A DNA stretch of 64,000 bases from Janthinobacterium sp. 344 (GCF_900112025.1 NZ_FOKL01000001.1:1107084-1171083), one strand, 5' to 3'. Counted from the stretch's first letter, positions 42,436 through 53,476 are shown. Notes: generated by a model from the letters alone, not told the origin. Program-made: numbers and translations.

Positions 42436-42647
42436 TGTCTTTTCTCCAGAGTAACTTCCTGCCGGCATTCTACCGTGTTTCGGCAGGTTCACCACGAGCC
42501 AAGATCAAGCGTTTCAAACACATAAACACTCAAGGCAAGGCTATTTTGCCCCAAGCGCGCGCCAATTCCCATGTTGTTTGTAAGGCGATGTAACGCCCGC
42601 CGCCCCGCCCCGCGCAGCAGCGGCGCGGTGCGGCGTTTTTACAACGC
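42436..42647. other. Intergenic region between cytochrome c and ilvD
   Basis: A 212-bp region. A GC-rich imperfect hairpin (CGCCGC / GCGGCG) followed by T5 lies at about 42597-42642 in the plus direction, beside the ilvD stop. No plus-strand gene precedes it, so its role is unclear. Confidence 0.4.
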
Positions 42648-44513
42648 TCAGCGCTTCTTCAGCTGCGACAGGTCGCGCACGGCGCCGCGGTCGGCCGACG
42701 TCGTCAAGGCCGCATATGCCTGCAGCGCCTGCGACACGTAGCGCTCGCGGTTGACGGGCAGCCAGGCCGCATCGCCCTTCGCTTCCATGGCGGCGCGGCG
42801 CGCGGCCAGCTGCGCATCGGTCACGCGCAGGTTGATGGTGCGCTCGGGGATGTCGATGTCGATGAAGTCGCCCTCTTCCACCAGGCCGATGGCGCCGCCT
42901 TCGGCCGCTTCCGGCGAGGCGTGGCCGATCACCAGGCCCGAGGAGCCGCCCGAGAAGCGCCCGTCCGTGAACAGCGCGCACGCCTTGCCCAGGCCCTTGG
43001 ACTTGATGTACGAGGTCGGATACAGCATTTCCTGCATGCCGGGGCCGCCTTTCGGGCCTTCGTAGCGGATGATGACGACGTCGCCTTCATGCACGGTATC
43101 GGCCAAAATCGCTGCAACAGCGGAATCCTGGCTTTCGAACACGCGCGCCTTGCCCGAGAATTTCAAGATGCTTTCATCCACGCCGGCCGTCTTGACGATG
43201 CAGCCCTTTTCCGCCAGGTTGCCGTACAAGACAGCCAGGCCGCCATCCTGCGAATACGCGTGGGCCTTGTCGCGGATGCAGCCCGTGGCGCGGTCCGTAT
43301 CGACGGCCGCGAAGCGCTCGGACTGCGAGAACGCCGTCTGCGTCGGCACGCCGCCCGGCGCGGCGCGGAACAGTTCATGCACGGCCGGATCGTCCGTGCA
43401 CTTGATGTCGTTTTGCGCGATGGCGTCGGCCAGGGTCGGCGCGTGGATCGTCGGCAGGGTCGTGTTGAGCAGGCCGGCGCGCGCCAGTTCGCCCAGGATG
43501 CCCACGATGCCGCCCGCGCGGTGCACGTCTTCGATATGGTATTTGTCCGTCATCGGCGCCACCTTGCACAGGCAAGGCACCTTGCGCGAGATGCGGTCGA
43601 TGTCGGCCATGGAAAATTCCACTTCCGCCTCGTGCGCGGCGGCCAGCAGGTGCAGCACGGTATTCGTCGAGCCGCCCATGGAGACGTCGAGCGCCATGGC
43701 GTTTTCAAAGGCCGCCTTGGTGGCGATGGAACGGGGCAGCACGGAGTAATCGTCCTGCTCGTAGTGGCGCTTGGCCAGTTCCACGATCAGACGGCCCGCG
43801 CGCAGGAACAGCTGCTGGCGGTCCGAGTGCGTGGCCAGAATCGTGCCGTTGCCGGGCAGGGCCAGGCCCAGCGCCTCGGTCAGGCAATTCATCGAGTTGG
43901 CCGTAAACATGCCGGAGCAGGAACCGCAGGTGGGGCAGGCCGAGCGTTCGATTTCCGCCACGTCGGCGTCGGACACGGTGCTGTCGCCCGCCTTGATCAT
44001 GGCGTCGACCAGGTCCAGCTTGATGATCTTTTGCGCGCCGTTGACCACCTTGACGACCTTGCCCGCTTCCATCGGCCCGCCGGAAATGAACACGACGGGG
44101 ATATTGATGCGCATGGCGGCCATCAGCATGCCCGGCGTGATCTTGTCGCAGTTCGAGATGCAGACCATGGCGTCGGCGCAATGGGCATTGACCATGTATT
44201 CGACGGAGTCGGCGATCAGGTCGCGCGAAGGCAGCGAATACAGCATGCCGCCGTGGCCCATGGCGATGCCGTCATCGACGGCGATGGTGTTGAATTCCTT
44301 GGCCACGCCGCCGGCCTTTTCGATTTCGCGCGCCACCATCTGTCCCAGGTCCTTCAGATGCACGTGGCCGGGCACGAACTGGGTAAACGAGTTGACGACG
44401 GCGATGATCGGCTTGTCGAAGTCGCCGTCCTTCATGCCGGTGGCGCGCCACAGGGCGCGGGCGCCAGCCATGTTGCGGCCGTGGGTGGTGGTGCGGGAGC
44501 GGTATTGCGGCAT
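42648..44513 (-). CDS. ilvD: Dihydroxy-acid dehydratase
   Basis: A 621-residue iron-sulfur enzyme converting 2,3-dihydroxy acids to 2-keto acids in valine, isoleucine and pantothenate synthesis. Cluster ligands are C122 in NCDKITPG and cysteines in [11 protein letters not shown] (193-199). Other conserved parts are [12 protein letters not shown], the metal/substrate region [11 protein letters not shown] and the C-terminal [19 protein letters not shown]. The length and cysteine pattern match the long E. coli-type enzyme. Start [14 protein letters not shown] (44513) is standard. It is divergent from the LysR gene at 44688, 174 bp away. Confidence 0.96.
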   Translation of the reverse strand: MPQYRSRTTTHGRNMAGARALWRATGMKDGDFDKPIIAVVNSFTQFVPGHVHLKDLGQMVAREIEKAGGVAKEFNTIAVDDGIAMGHGGMLYSLPSRDLIADSVEYMVNAHCADAMVCISNCDKITPGMLMAAMRINIPVVFISGGPMEAGKVVKVVNGAQKIIKLDLVDAMIKAGDSTVSDADVAEIERSACPTCGSCSGMFTANSMNCLTEALGLALPGNGTILATHSDRQQLFLRAGRLIVELAKRHYEQDDYSVLPRSIATKAAFENAMALDVSMGGSTNTVLHLLAAAHEAEVEFSMADIDRISRKVPCLCKVAPMTDKYHIEDVHRAGGIVGILGELARAGLLNTTLPTIHAPTLADAIAQNDIKCTDDPAVHELFRAAPGGVPTQTAFSQSERFAAVDTDRATGCIRDKAHAYSQDGGLAVLYGNLAEKGCIVKTAGVDESILKFSGKARVFESQDSAVAAILADTVHEGDVVIIRYEGPKGGPGMQEMLYPTSYIKSKGLGKACALFTDGRFSGGSSGLVIGHASPEAAEGGAIGLVEEGDFIDIDIPERTINLRVTDAQLAARRAAMEAKGDAAWLPVNRERYVSQALQAYAALTTSADRGAVRDLSQLKKR

Positions 44514-44687
44514 GATGGGGGTCCTTCCAAGGATGATTGATGCCTGACTGCGCGGATTTGCAACAAAACCCTGCGTGCAGTGGGGGTACGCCAGATTGCC
44601 TTGCGCGCGCGCCACTGTCAAATATATGATGCACGTGTCTGTGAGTCGTTTTACATATCACAGCAATCAATCTGCATGGAAACGCAT

Positions 44688-45599
44688 ATGAACCTTGAGC
44701 TGCGCCAGCTGCGCTACTTTGTCACCGTCGCCGAGGAATTGCATTTCGGCCGCGCCGCCGCGCGCCTGCACATGACGCAGCCGCCCCTGTCGCAAACCAT
44801 CATGACCCTGGAAGAATTGCTGGGCGCGCCCCTGTTCGTGCGCACGCGCCGCGAGGTGCAGCTGACGCCGGCCGGCACGGCCCTGCTGCCCGAGGCGCGC
44901 CGCCTGCTGGCCCAGGCGCAGGACTTGCCCGCGCTGGTGCGGCGGGCCGCGCAGGGCGAGGCGGGGCGATTGAGCCTGGCGTTTGTCTCCTCGGCCGACT
45001 ACAGCGTGCTGCCGCCATTGCTGCGCGCGTATCAGACTGCCTATCCGCAGGTGCGGATCGCGCTGCAGGAAGCCACCTCGGACCTGCAGCTCGAGGAATT
45101 GCTGGCGGGGCGCACGGATGCGGGCCTGCTGATCCCGCCCCTGCCCGAGAAAGCGAAGGGGGAACTCGACTACCTGCCCGTGCTGGCCGAGCCGCTGGTG
45201 CTGGCGGCGCCGTCGGGACTCGACCTGTTGAAGACGCCAGGCCCCGTGCGCCTGCGCGACCTGCCGCCGCTACCGCTCATCATCTTCCCGCGCGCCATCT
45301 CGCCCGCCCTGCACGACGCGATCCTTGGCGTGTTCCGCGCGGCCGGCATCACGCCGCAGATCGGCCAGGAAGCGATCCAGATGCAAACCATCGTCAGCCT
45401 CGTCTCGGCTGGCATGGGCATCGCGCTTGTGCCACAATCGGTATCGAATCTGATGCGCCCCGGCGTAGAATACAGGCCGCTGCAGGACGCCACGCCGCTG
45501 GTGGAAACGGGCCTGGCCTGGCGCCGCGACAATCCGTCGGCCGTGCTGCAAGGCTTCCTGGCGCTGCTGCGCAAGCAGATCAGCGCTGCCGCCGATTAA
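44688..45599 (+). CDS. LysR-family transcriptional regulator, divergent from ilvD
   Basis: A 303-residue regulator starting at MNLELRQLRYFVTVAEELHF (44688); ATG at 44676 is an alternative. The HTH region is AAARLHMTQPPLSQTIMTLE, and the effector domain holds LAFVSSADYSVLPPLLRAY, DAGLLIPPLP and VSAGMGIALVPQSV. This is the CatR/BenM/TsaR-like group. Divergence from ilvD suggests control of branched-chain amino-acid synthesis, as with IlvY and its target elsewhere, though the sequence is not a clear IlvY. lgt follows after a 78-bp gap. Confidence 0.85.
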   Translation: MNLELRQLRYFVTVAEELHFGRAAARLHMTQPPLSQTIMTLEELLGAPLFVRTRREVQLTPAGTALLPEARRLLAQAQDLPALVRRAAQGEAGRLSLAFVSSADYSVLPPLLRAYQTAYPQVRIALQEATSDLQLEELLAGRTDAGLLIPPLPEKAKGELDYLPVLAEPLVLAAPSGLDLLKTPGPVRLRDLPPLPLIIFPRAISPALHDAILGVFRAAGITPQIGQEAIQMQTIVSLVSAGMGIALVPQSVSNLMRPGVEYRPLQDATPLVETGLAWRRDNPSAVLQGFLALLRKQISAAAD

Positions 45600-45677
45600 A
45601 TTAAGTGGCCGCTAAGGAAAAAAGCCGCCGGCACCCCCATACTACGCAACCTTGGCTTTAAACAAAGAAAGAACTCC

Positions 45678-46502
45678 ATGCTGATACACCCGATGCCCAA
45701 TCCGATAGCCATCCAGATCGGCCCGCTCGCCGTGCACTGGTACGGCCTGATGTATGTGCTGGCCTTCGCCCTGTTCATTATCCTGGGCCGCGTGCGCATC
45801 AAGCAGCCGCATATCGCCAGGCTGGGCTGGAAGAAGGAAGATCTCGACGACATGCTGTTCTACGGCATGCTGGGCGTGGTGATCGGCGGACGCCTGGGCG
45901 AAGTGCTGTTCTACCGTCCCGAATACTTCCTGCACAATCCGCTCGAGATCTTCATGGTCTGGCATGGCGGCATGTCCTTCCATGGCGGCTTCCTCGGCGT
46001 GATCCTGGCCATGTACCTGTGGAGCCGCAAGGCGGGCCGCAACCTGTTCGACGTGCTCGACTTCATCGCCCCGCTGGTGCCGCTCGGCTACGCGGCCGGC
46101 CGCCTGGGCAACTTCATCAATGCCGAACTGCCGGGCCGCATCGCCCCGGACACCTTGCCGTGGGCCATGCAATGGCCGGGCATTCCGTATCCCGTGCACC
46201 CGTCGCCGATCTACCAGATGCTGGTCGACGGCATCCTGGTCTTCATCATCCTGTGGCTGTATGCGCGCAAGCAGCGTCCGCGCATGGCCGTGGGCGCCAT
46301 GTTCACCCTGCTGTACGGCTGTGCGCGCTTCTTCACGGAATACTTCCGCACGCCGGACTGGGAAGTCGTGTGGCTGGGCGTGCCGATCACCTCGGGCCAG
46401 ATGCTGTCCCTGCCGATGATCGTCGGCGCCATCGTGCTGCTGGTGTGGGCATATAAAAGCCAGGTGATGGGCACGCCGCCCACCAAGGCGCGCCCGGCCT
46501 GA
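45678..46502 (+). CDS. lgt: Prolipoprotein diacylglyceryl transferase
   Basis: Lgt attaches diacylglycerol from phosphatidylglycerol to the lipobox cysteine, the first step of lipoprotein maturation, in the inner membrane. The 274-residue protein has about seven TM segments, the WHGGMSFHGGFLG motif (H102) and the signature GRLGNFINAELPGR (141-154, with the conserved Arg and Asn). Start MLIHPMPNPIAIQIGPLAVH is typical. It would process the lipoproteins encoded in this window, including the phosphoesterase and the NodT channel. It is convergent with the EVE gene, 8 bp apart. Confidence 0.96.
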   Translation: MLIHPMPNPIAIQIGPLAVHWYGLMYVLAFALFIILGRVRIKQPHIARLGWKKEDLDDMLFYGMLGVVIGGRLGEVLFYRPEYFLHNPLEIFMVWHGGMSFHGGFLGVILAMYLWSRKAGRNLFDVLDFIAPLVPLGYAAGRLGNFINAELPGRIAPDTLPWAMQWPGIPYPVHPSPIYQMLVDGILVFIILWLYARKQRPRMAVGAMFTLLYGCARFFTEYFRTPDWEVVWLGVPITSGQMLSLPMIVGAIVLLVWAYKSQVMGTPPTKARPA

Positions 46503-46510
46503 TGAACGGC

Positions 46511-46975
<465 letters not shown>

Positions 46976-47012
46976 TGCATTCCCCAGGTCAAATAGTCAA
47001 AGCGACAGGCGT

Positions 47013-47051
47013 AAAAAAACGGCTGCGCATGCTGATGCTGCAACCGTTTTT
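47013..47051 (-). terminator. Terminator downstream of 6S RNA
   Basis: On the minus strand, stem AACGGTTGC / GCAGCCGTT with an 11-nt loop and a T7 tail. It begins about 11 nt after the mature 6S 3' end. Confidence 0.85.
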
Positions 47052-47061
47052 GTACTGCAAA

Positions 47062-47238
47062 TTGGGCCCCGCCTGTGCCGCTATGCCGGCATCCCGAACC
47101 AAACGGTTCAAGGTGGTCACGTTAGTTCAATTTCGGGTTCGTCGAACGAGCGACGCTCACTCCCATCAAACAAAATTCGCAACCGATGCGCATAAATGGT
47201 TCAAGGAATATATGGCAATCGCGAACACCGCAGGGTAG
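47062..47238 (-). ncRNA. ssrS: 6S RNA
   Basis: About 177 nt between zapA and the EVE gene, the standard betaproteobacterial site. The minus strand begins CTACCCTGCGGTGTTCGC, which can form a closing stem with the 3' part GCGGCACAGGCGGGG (CCCUGC, GUGUU and GC paired, with small internal loops). Before the 3' stem it has CACCTTGAACC followed by GTTTGGTTC and GGGATGCCGGC. These parallel the conserved E. coli 6S segments CACCUUGAACC and GGCGGCAUC. The RNA mimics an open promoter and sequesters sigma-70 RNA polymerase in stationary phase. A promoter TTGCGA-N16-TAAACT lies at 47244-47271. The exact ends are estimated. Confidence 0.85.
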
Positions 47239-47309
47239 ACGCAAGTTTACTCCTTTGATCGCGCATCGCAAAGACAAATCGTACCGTGCCCGCTTAAAAT
47301 CCCATTAAT

Positions 47310-47441
47310 AACACCGAACAAAGCCTTAGCGAGCGGCGATGAATTGTGGCCAAGAAGCGCAGCCGTGCTTGCACGGGGCCGCCGAGGCAGCGAGCATCGC
47401 GGGCCGCAAGTGGCGACGCGCAGCAGGTTTGGTCCGGTGTT
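47310..47441 (+). repeat. Palindromic intergenic element, family R1, copy d
   Basis: A 132-bp element with ends AACACCG and CGGTGTT plus inner AAAGCC / GGTTT pairs. The internal hairpin is CCGTGC / GCACGG. It shares the R1 core with the other copies. Its last base is the first base of the zapA stop codon (minus strand), so it lies between zapA and the 6S promoter. Confidence 0.85.
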
Positions 47442-47752
47442 TAAAACAGGTTTTCCTGGGGCGTCAATGCGCTGTCCAGGACGGTGTGCATGGCCGAGAT
47501 TTTCTGCTTCACTTCCAGGATGGTCAATTCCGACAGCGGTCCTTGCGGCGACTTCACGGAGAGGAATTCGGCGGCCACGCCCAGCGCGGCCAGCACGGCG
47601 ATGCGGTCATTGCCCTTGACCTTGCCCGCGTCGCGGATGGCCTTCATCTTGCTGTCCAGGTAGATCGCCGCTTCGCGCAAGGCGCGCTCTTCGCCATCGC
47701 GGCACACCATGCTGTAGGACTGGCCCATGATATTCACATCGACACGCGGCAT
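47441..47752 (-). CDS. zapA: Cell division protein ZapA
   Basis: A 103-residue protein with the ZapA pattern: an N-terminal beta hairpin (VDVNIMGQSYSMVCRDGEE), a helix (LREAAIYLDSKMKAIRDAG) and a long coiled-coil helix from NDRIAVLAALGVAAEFLSV onward. ZapA bundles FtsZ filaments at the division ring. Its ATG overlaps the stop of the preceding coiled-coil gene (TAATG), so the two are translationally coupled. 6S RNA lies downstream on the same strand, as in many proteobacteria. Confidence 0.93.
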   Translation of the reverse strand: MPRVDVNIMGQSYSMVCRDGEERALREAAIYLDSKMKAIRDAGKVKGNDRIAVLAALGVAAEFLSVKSPQGPLSELTILEVKQKISAMHTVLDSALTPQENLF

Positions 47753-48015
47753 TACGCTTCCTTCTCGTTCTCGGCACTGTAGGCACCGGCTTCCGAGGCG
47801 GCTTGCTCCAGGCCAGCCTGCACCAGTTCCGGGATTTTTTCCAGCAAGGCTTCCACGCGCTCCTGCGCCTCGCGCATGCGCTGCGCATACTGCGCATTGT
47901 CGGCGGACAGGGCGGCATTGTCCTTGCGCAGTTGCGCGTTTTCACGACGCAGCGCATGGGTCATTTCGGCCAGCAGGCCTATTTTGTCGGATAATTCGTT
48001 GAATTCGGAAATCAT
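47752..48015 (-). CDS. Small coiled-coil protein, ZapB-like, coupled to zapA
   Basis: An 87-residue protein from MISEFNELSDKIGLLAEMTH (48015). It is nearly all heptad-patterned (ALRRENAQLRKDNAALSADN, then AQRMREAQERVEALLEKIP), so it should form a coiled coil. Its stop codon overlaps the zapA start by one base. Position and structure fit the small ZapB/TIGR02449-type division proteins that act with ZapA at midcell. The frame upstream to 48153 is non-coding. Confidence 0.82.
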   Translation of the reverse strand: MISEFNELSDKIGLLAEMTHALRRENAQLRKDNAALSADNAQYAQRMREAQERVEALLEKIPELVQAGLEQAASEAGAYSAENEKEA

Positions 48016-48171
48016 CCCGCCACTATAGGGCGGACGCTCCATGGGCGTCAATCGAATCACGCCGCTGTCACACATATTTACATCAATGCAGGGCAGTTGG
48101 CGGACAATACACACTTTTTCCGGCGCTTTTCGCCAAGTGCGCGCATCCGCCAACGCCGCGATGGCAGCGTT

Positions 48172-48918
48172 TTACTCGTCGACGTAATCGGGTTCGATAT
48201 CGAGTCCGCCATAGCGGTTTTCGCAAGAGCGGCGCGTCAGCGTCTGCTGTCCCCCCTTGCCGTCAAGCACCATCGTCAAGTCGCGGCAAGTCTGGCGGTA
48301 GCTGCCAGGTTTGGCGTCCGTCCCCGAGGGCGTCAGGCGCACTGCCAGCGGCACCGCATTGCCCAAGCCTTTGTTGCTCCACTGGCGCGTCTTGCCATCC
48401 TCCTCATCTTTCAAGGTACGCACGGCGGCCGTCAGCAAGGATTTCTGTTCCTTCGCATTCAGCTTGGCGATGGTGACGTCGGACAGGAAGGGCGCATACG
48501 CGACGGGCGCCGGATCCTTGCCCTGCACGTCCCAGTTGCCGCTGTTCTGCGAACAGGTGCGGCGGCTCAGGTCCTGCGACTTGCCGCCTGCCGTGACGAC
48601 GAATTTCAGGTCGCGGCAGAGGTGCGCCTTGAAACTGTGTTCCGTCATGCCGGAGTTGCTGAAGTGATACGTGACCTTCACCAGCACGCCGCTATCGCCG
48701 CCGTTGTTCCACACGTGCGCTTCCTGGTCGTCGTCGTCCTTGTTCAAGTCGTTGAACAGGTCGTTGAGCAGCATTTCCTTTTCCAGCGGCGTCAGGGTGG
48801 CCACGGTGATCTCGTCGAGAATCGTGGCAGGCTGCGCGGCGGCATGGCCCAGGCAGGCGAAACCGATGACGGTGGCGCCGATCAGGCGCAGGGCGGGACG
48901 GGGCAGCGTGAATGGCAT
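48172..48918 (-). CDS. Exported protein with duplicated Cys-containing domain
   Basis: A 248-residue protein starting at MPFTLPRPALRLIGATVIGF (48918), with a signal peptide ending AAA-QP. The mature part consists of two similar halves. Each begins with a helix ending in acidic residues (LTPLEKEMLLNDLFNDL; LNAKEQKSLLTAAVRTL) and then has a beta-rich segment with CRDLKFVVTAGGKSQDLSRRTC in one half and CRDLTMVLDGKGG plus TLTRRSC in the other. The CRDL...RRxC module resembles the C-terminal part of 17-kDa surface-antigen-like proteins. Each half probably has one disulfide. The function is unknown. Confidence 0.72.
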   Translation of the reverse strand: MPFTLPRPALRLIGATVIGFACLGHAAAQPATILDEITVATLTPLEKEMLLNDLFNDLNKDDDDQEAHVWNNGGDSGVLVKVTYHFSNSGMTEHSFKAHLCRDLKFVVTAGGKSQDLSRRTCSQNSGNWDVQGKDPAPVAYAPFLSDVTIAKLNAKEQKSLLTAAVRTLKDEEDGKTRQWSNKGLGNAVPLAVRLTPSGTDAKPGSYRQTCRDLTMVLDGKGGQQTLTRRSCENRYGGLDIEPDYVDE

Positions 48919-49146
48919 GGCGGGCTTTCTGGCGCAAGTGGTGATATTGATATGCAATTCCAATCATCTTATCAAAGTCCATAGCAAAACTCTGTTTCTT
49001 GCGCGTACAGGAACGCCCCCTCTCCGGACGGCATGCTAGAGTCGCTGCTGTTGCTGACGCCCGGGAACGAGGCTTGCGCCAGCGCAAACCCAGTGCAGAT
49101 GCAGGCTCTGCTCTGCATCTATCTATATGTTCCCTTTGAATAAGCC
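48919..49146. other. Intergenic region upstream of the groESL promoter
   Basis: A hairpin AGATGCAG / CTGCATCT with an 8-nt loop lies at about 49098-49121 and could end transcription from upstream, although its T-content downstream is weak. No other feature is seen. Confidence 0.45.
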
Positions 49147-49202
49147 CTTGAAGTTGACCCTTAGCGTCCCTATAATTAGCACTCGTTAGTAGAGAGTGCT
49201 AA
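49147..49202 (+). promoter_or_regulatory. groESL promoter with CIRCE operator
   Basis: TTGAAG (49148-49153) and TATAAT (49171-49176) are 17 bp apart, a good sigma-70 promoter. The same bases read as a sigma-32 promoter, CTTGAAG-N14-CCCTATAA. The CIRCE element follows at once: TTAGCACTC (49176-49184), a 9-bp spacer, GAGTGCTAA (49194-49202), perfect in both arms. HrcA binding here should block transcription until heat shock. Confidence 0.95.
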
Positions 49203-49443
49203 CAAACTCTTTCGTAGCAATCCTCAGGAAATGATGGTGCTTGCCAGACCACTGCAGGGAACGCTACGCGGCGGGCGACGCCGCGATGCACCACTGCCGG
49301 ATACAGGCAAGGACAGGATGACATGAGGTTTGCTTGAACGTTGCGGGCTGCTTTCAACGGCGGTCACTGAAGGCAGGTCTGGCGCTGTGCCAGGCATGGT
49401 TTCATTCAGCAACACTTATCCATTGAACTTTAAGGAGTTTTGT
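49203..49443 (+). other. Long 5' leader of groES
   Basis: About 240 nt lie between the CIRCE element and the groES ATG. AAGGAG at 49431-49436 is a strong ribosome-binding site. No protein frame and no known thermosensor is recognised. Confidence 0.6.
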
Positions 49444-49734
49444 ATGAATCTGCGCCCATTGAACGATCGCGTCATCGTCAAACGCCTCGACCAGGAAACC
49501 AAGACTGCGTCCGGCCTCATCATTCCTGATGCAGCTGCTGAAAAACCGGATCAAGGCGAAGTCCTTGCCGTAGGCAATGGCAAGATTCTCGACGACGGCA
49601 AAGTCCGTCCTCTGGATGTCAAAGTGGGCGACCGCGTCCTGTTCGGCAAGTACGCCGGCCAAACCGTCAAAGTTGACGGCGATGAGCTGCTGGTCATGCG
49701 CGAAGAAGACATCATGGCGATCGTCGTCAAGTAA
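49444..49734 (+). CDS. groES: Co-chaperonin GroES
   Basis: A 96-residue Cpn10. It begins [20 protein letters not shown] and has the mobile loop around [17 protein letters not shown] (20-36), the roof-region segment and the [14 protein letters not shown] ending typical of the family. It caps the GroEL chamber during folding. The start follows an AAGGAG ribosome-binding site. It is co-transcribed with groEL, 44 bp downstream, from the CIRCE-controlled promoter. Confidence 0.98.
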   Translation: MNLRPLNDRVIVKRLDQETKTASGLIIPDAAAEKPDQGEVLAVGNGKILDDGKVRPLDVKVGDRVLFGKYAGQTVKVDGDELLVMREEDIMAIVVK

Positions 49735-49751
49735 TTGTTTCCACGTTTTAG

Positions 49752-51434
<1,683 letters not shown>

Positions 51435-51534
51435 TGTCCGGCGCTCGCGCGCGCAGGCGACGGCGCGCGCGAGTGCCTGCGCCGGACCGGGCTGGCAGGC
51501 CAAAAGCTGCCAGCACCTGACGGCGCCCCCCCGC

Positions 51535-51567
51535 AAGCCACCTTCTACGGAAGGTGGCTTTTTTTTA
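51535..51567 (+). terminator. Terminator of the groESL operon
   Basis: Stem AAGCCACCTT / AAGGTGGCTT with a 4-nt loop and a T8 run, 100 bp after the groEL stop. Confidence 0.92.
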
Positions 51568-51659
51568 TCTTTCTTTTTGACAATTCCAACGATTGCCCGC
51601 CTGCCCGTTTTGCTTTAGCATGGCCGCCATCGTCCACCCTTCCGACACCTTCATACACC

Positions 51660-52136
51660 ATGCCGCCACGCGCCTCTTCTTCCAAAACCGCCATCATCGC
51701 CGGCATCCTGGCCGGCTTGCTGGCCGCCGGACTCGGCGCTTTTTACTTGCAGCAGCAGTCCGTGCCGCAGGACGGCAAGGCGCCGCCCGCAAGCAGCCGG
51801 ACGGCCGGCGCAGAACAACATGCGCGCGCCGTCGATGCGCTGCTGGCTTTGCCGGAGATCAAGGCCTGGTCGGCGCACATCGAAAAGGCCTCGGGCGGAC
51901 GCGCGCATGGCGCCGTGATGGAGACGACGCCGGAAACGCGCCTCGTCGATGGCGCCGCCTATTACCAGCTGAGCTTTTTTGAAAGCACGCCGGAGGCGGC
52001 CCACCGCTGGGAAAGCTTCGTCGTCTCGCCCGACGGCAAGCGCATCCTCGTCGACGACGTCGTCAGCGGCGACTTGCTGAGTCTTGAACAGTGGCGCCAG
52101 GACAGCGCGCCCATGCAGCGCATCGCCACGCAGTAA
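51660..52136 (+). CDS. Membrane-anchored hypothetical protein
   Basis: A 158-residue protein. A short basic N-terminus precedes one TM helix (about 10-29, TAIIAGILAGLLAAGLGAFY), so it is probably a type II periplasmic protein. The domain beyond the linker (about 55-150) has alternating strands (AAYYQLSFFESTPEAAHRW, ESFVVSPDGKRILVDD) that could be a small PepSY-like or cystatin-like sheet; I do not recognise the family. It stands alone and is convergent with the MFS gene ending at 52143. Confidence 0.65.
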   Translation: MPPRASSSKTAIIAGILAGLLAAGLGAFYLQQQSVPQDGKAPPASSRTAGAEQHARAVDALLALPEIKAWSAHIEKASGGRAHGAVMETTPETRLVDGAAYYQLSFFESTPEAAHRWESFVVSPDGKRILVDDVVSGDLLSLEQWRQDSAPMQRIATQ

Positions 52137-52142
52137 TTCCCC

Positions 52143-53402
52143 CTACGCCGGCGCCCCCTGCGGCGCCGCGCCGCGCACGCGCGCCACCCACCACACCGTC
52201 AGCAGGGACAAGCCCGCCGCCAGCCAGCCGTTGATGCCGAAGCCGCTGATGTGGCCAGCCGCGTCCGTTTGCAGGGTCAGTCCGCCCAGCCAGGCGCCCA
52301 GGCCGTTGCCCAGGCTTTGCAGGGCCGAATTGGCGCTGAGGAAAGCGCCCCGCTTGCGCGGCTCCGGTATCGTCGTCAGCAGCGCCTGCAGCGGAATCGT
52401 GCGGCCCGAGACCAGTACCATAAACAGGGGAAACACCAGCATCAGCGCCCACAGCGGCAGCCGGGGCAAGTGCGTGATCAGCAGCATGGGCACGATGGAG
52501 GCCAGGGCCACCCAGCGGTACACCCGCTGCTTGCCGGCACGGTCCGCCCAGCGTCCGATGCGCCTTGCCGTCAACAGCGTGGCGCAGCCGCCCGCCAGGT
52601 AGACCCAGGTGACGTCGGCCGGCGCCAGGCCCATATTGCCCACCAGTACGGGCGAAATGAAGGGAATCAGCAGCATGCCCGCCGTCATGTTCACCACCGA
52701 CAAGAGAAACGCTTGCAGGTGGCGCCGCTCGCGGAACAGCGCCAGCAGGTTCGGCAGCACCTGGCGCAGCGGCGCGGCCGCGCCCATGTGCGCCGTCAGC
52801 GAGGGCAGCACGCGCGCCGCGCCGAACCAGATCAGGAACGACAGCAGCACCAGCAGGTAGAACGGCGACGCCCAGCCGAAATGCGCGGCCATCACCACGC
52901 CGATGGGCACGCCGCCCACGGCCGCCATGGCAAACGAGGTCATGACGATGCCGGTGGCCGCGCCGCGCCGCTCGGCGGGAATCACGTCGCCGATGATGGC
53001 CATGACGATGGCGCCCAGCACGCCGCCCGTCAGTCCGGCAAAGGCGCGCGACCACAGCAGCACATGGAAGTTCGGCGCCAGCGCGCACGCCAGGTTCGAC
53101 AAGGTGAACAGGCAGAACATGGTCAAGAGCAGCTTCTTGCGGTCGAAACGGTCGACATACGTGGCCGCCAGCAGGCCGGACAAGCCCGCGCACCAGGCAT
53201 AGGCAGAGACGGCGCCCGACACGGCGGCCGGGCCGATGTGAAACGCCTGCATCAGCTGCGGCGCCAGCGGCATCATCACCATGAAGTCCATGATGACGGT
53301 AAATTGCGTCAGCGCCAGCAGCCACAGCATCGCGCGTTCGCGCGCCGGCGTCAGGGCCGCGCCGGCAGCACTGTCTGGGGAGGGGTTCGGTACGGGTCGC
53401 AT
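52143..53402 (-). CDS. MFS transporter (DHA1-like)
   Basis: A 419-residue, 12-TM major facilitator. It has the motif A region ATYVDRFDRKKLLL after TM2, motif B-like SRAFAGLTGGVLGAIVMAII, and motif C-like TSFAMAAVGGVPIGVVMAA in TM5. This drug/sugar efflux pattern resembles AraJ/YdhP-type proteins. I start at MRPVPNPSPDSA (53402); an ATG at 53438 in the same frame would add 12 residues with weak coding character. The substrate is unknown. It is divergent from the acetyltransferase gene, 74 bp away. Confidence 0.82.
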   Translation of the reverse strand: MRPVPNPSPDSAAGAALTPARERAMLWLLALTQFTVIMDFMVMMPLAPQLMQAFHIGPAAVSGAVSAYAWCAGLSGLLAATYVDRFDRKKLLLTMFCLFTLSNLACALAPNFHVLLWSRAFAGLTGGVLGAIVMAIIGDVIPAERRGAATGIVMTSFAMAAVGGVPIGVVMAAHFGWASPFYLLVLLSFLIWFGAARVLPSLTAHMGAAAPLRQVLPNLLALFRERRHLQAFLLSVVNMTAGMLLIPFISPVLVGNMGLAPADVTWVYLAGGCATLLTARRIGRWADRAGKQRVYRWVALASIVPMLLITHLPRLPLWALMLVFPLFMVLVSGRTIPLQALLTTIPEPRKRGAFLSANSALQSLGNGLGAWLGGLTLQTDAAGHISGFGINGWLAAGLSLLTVWWVARVRGAAPQGAPA

Positions 53403-53476
53403 GCGGCAGATCTTAAGGAGGGCGACGCTGGACGGCAAGGTTTACTTTCCCGCGTGCTGGCCCGATACTCGCCAGC

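Noticed and set aside
49203..49443. Riboswitch or RNA thermometer in the groES leader
   Set aside because: I find no known motif (for example no U-rich block pairing the ribosome-binding site), so it is left as an unexplained leader.
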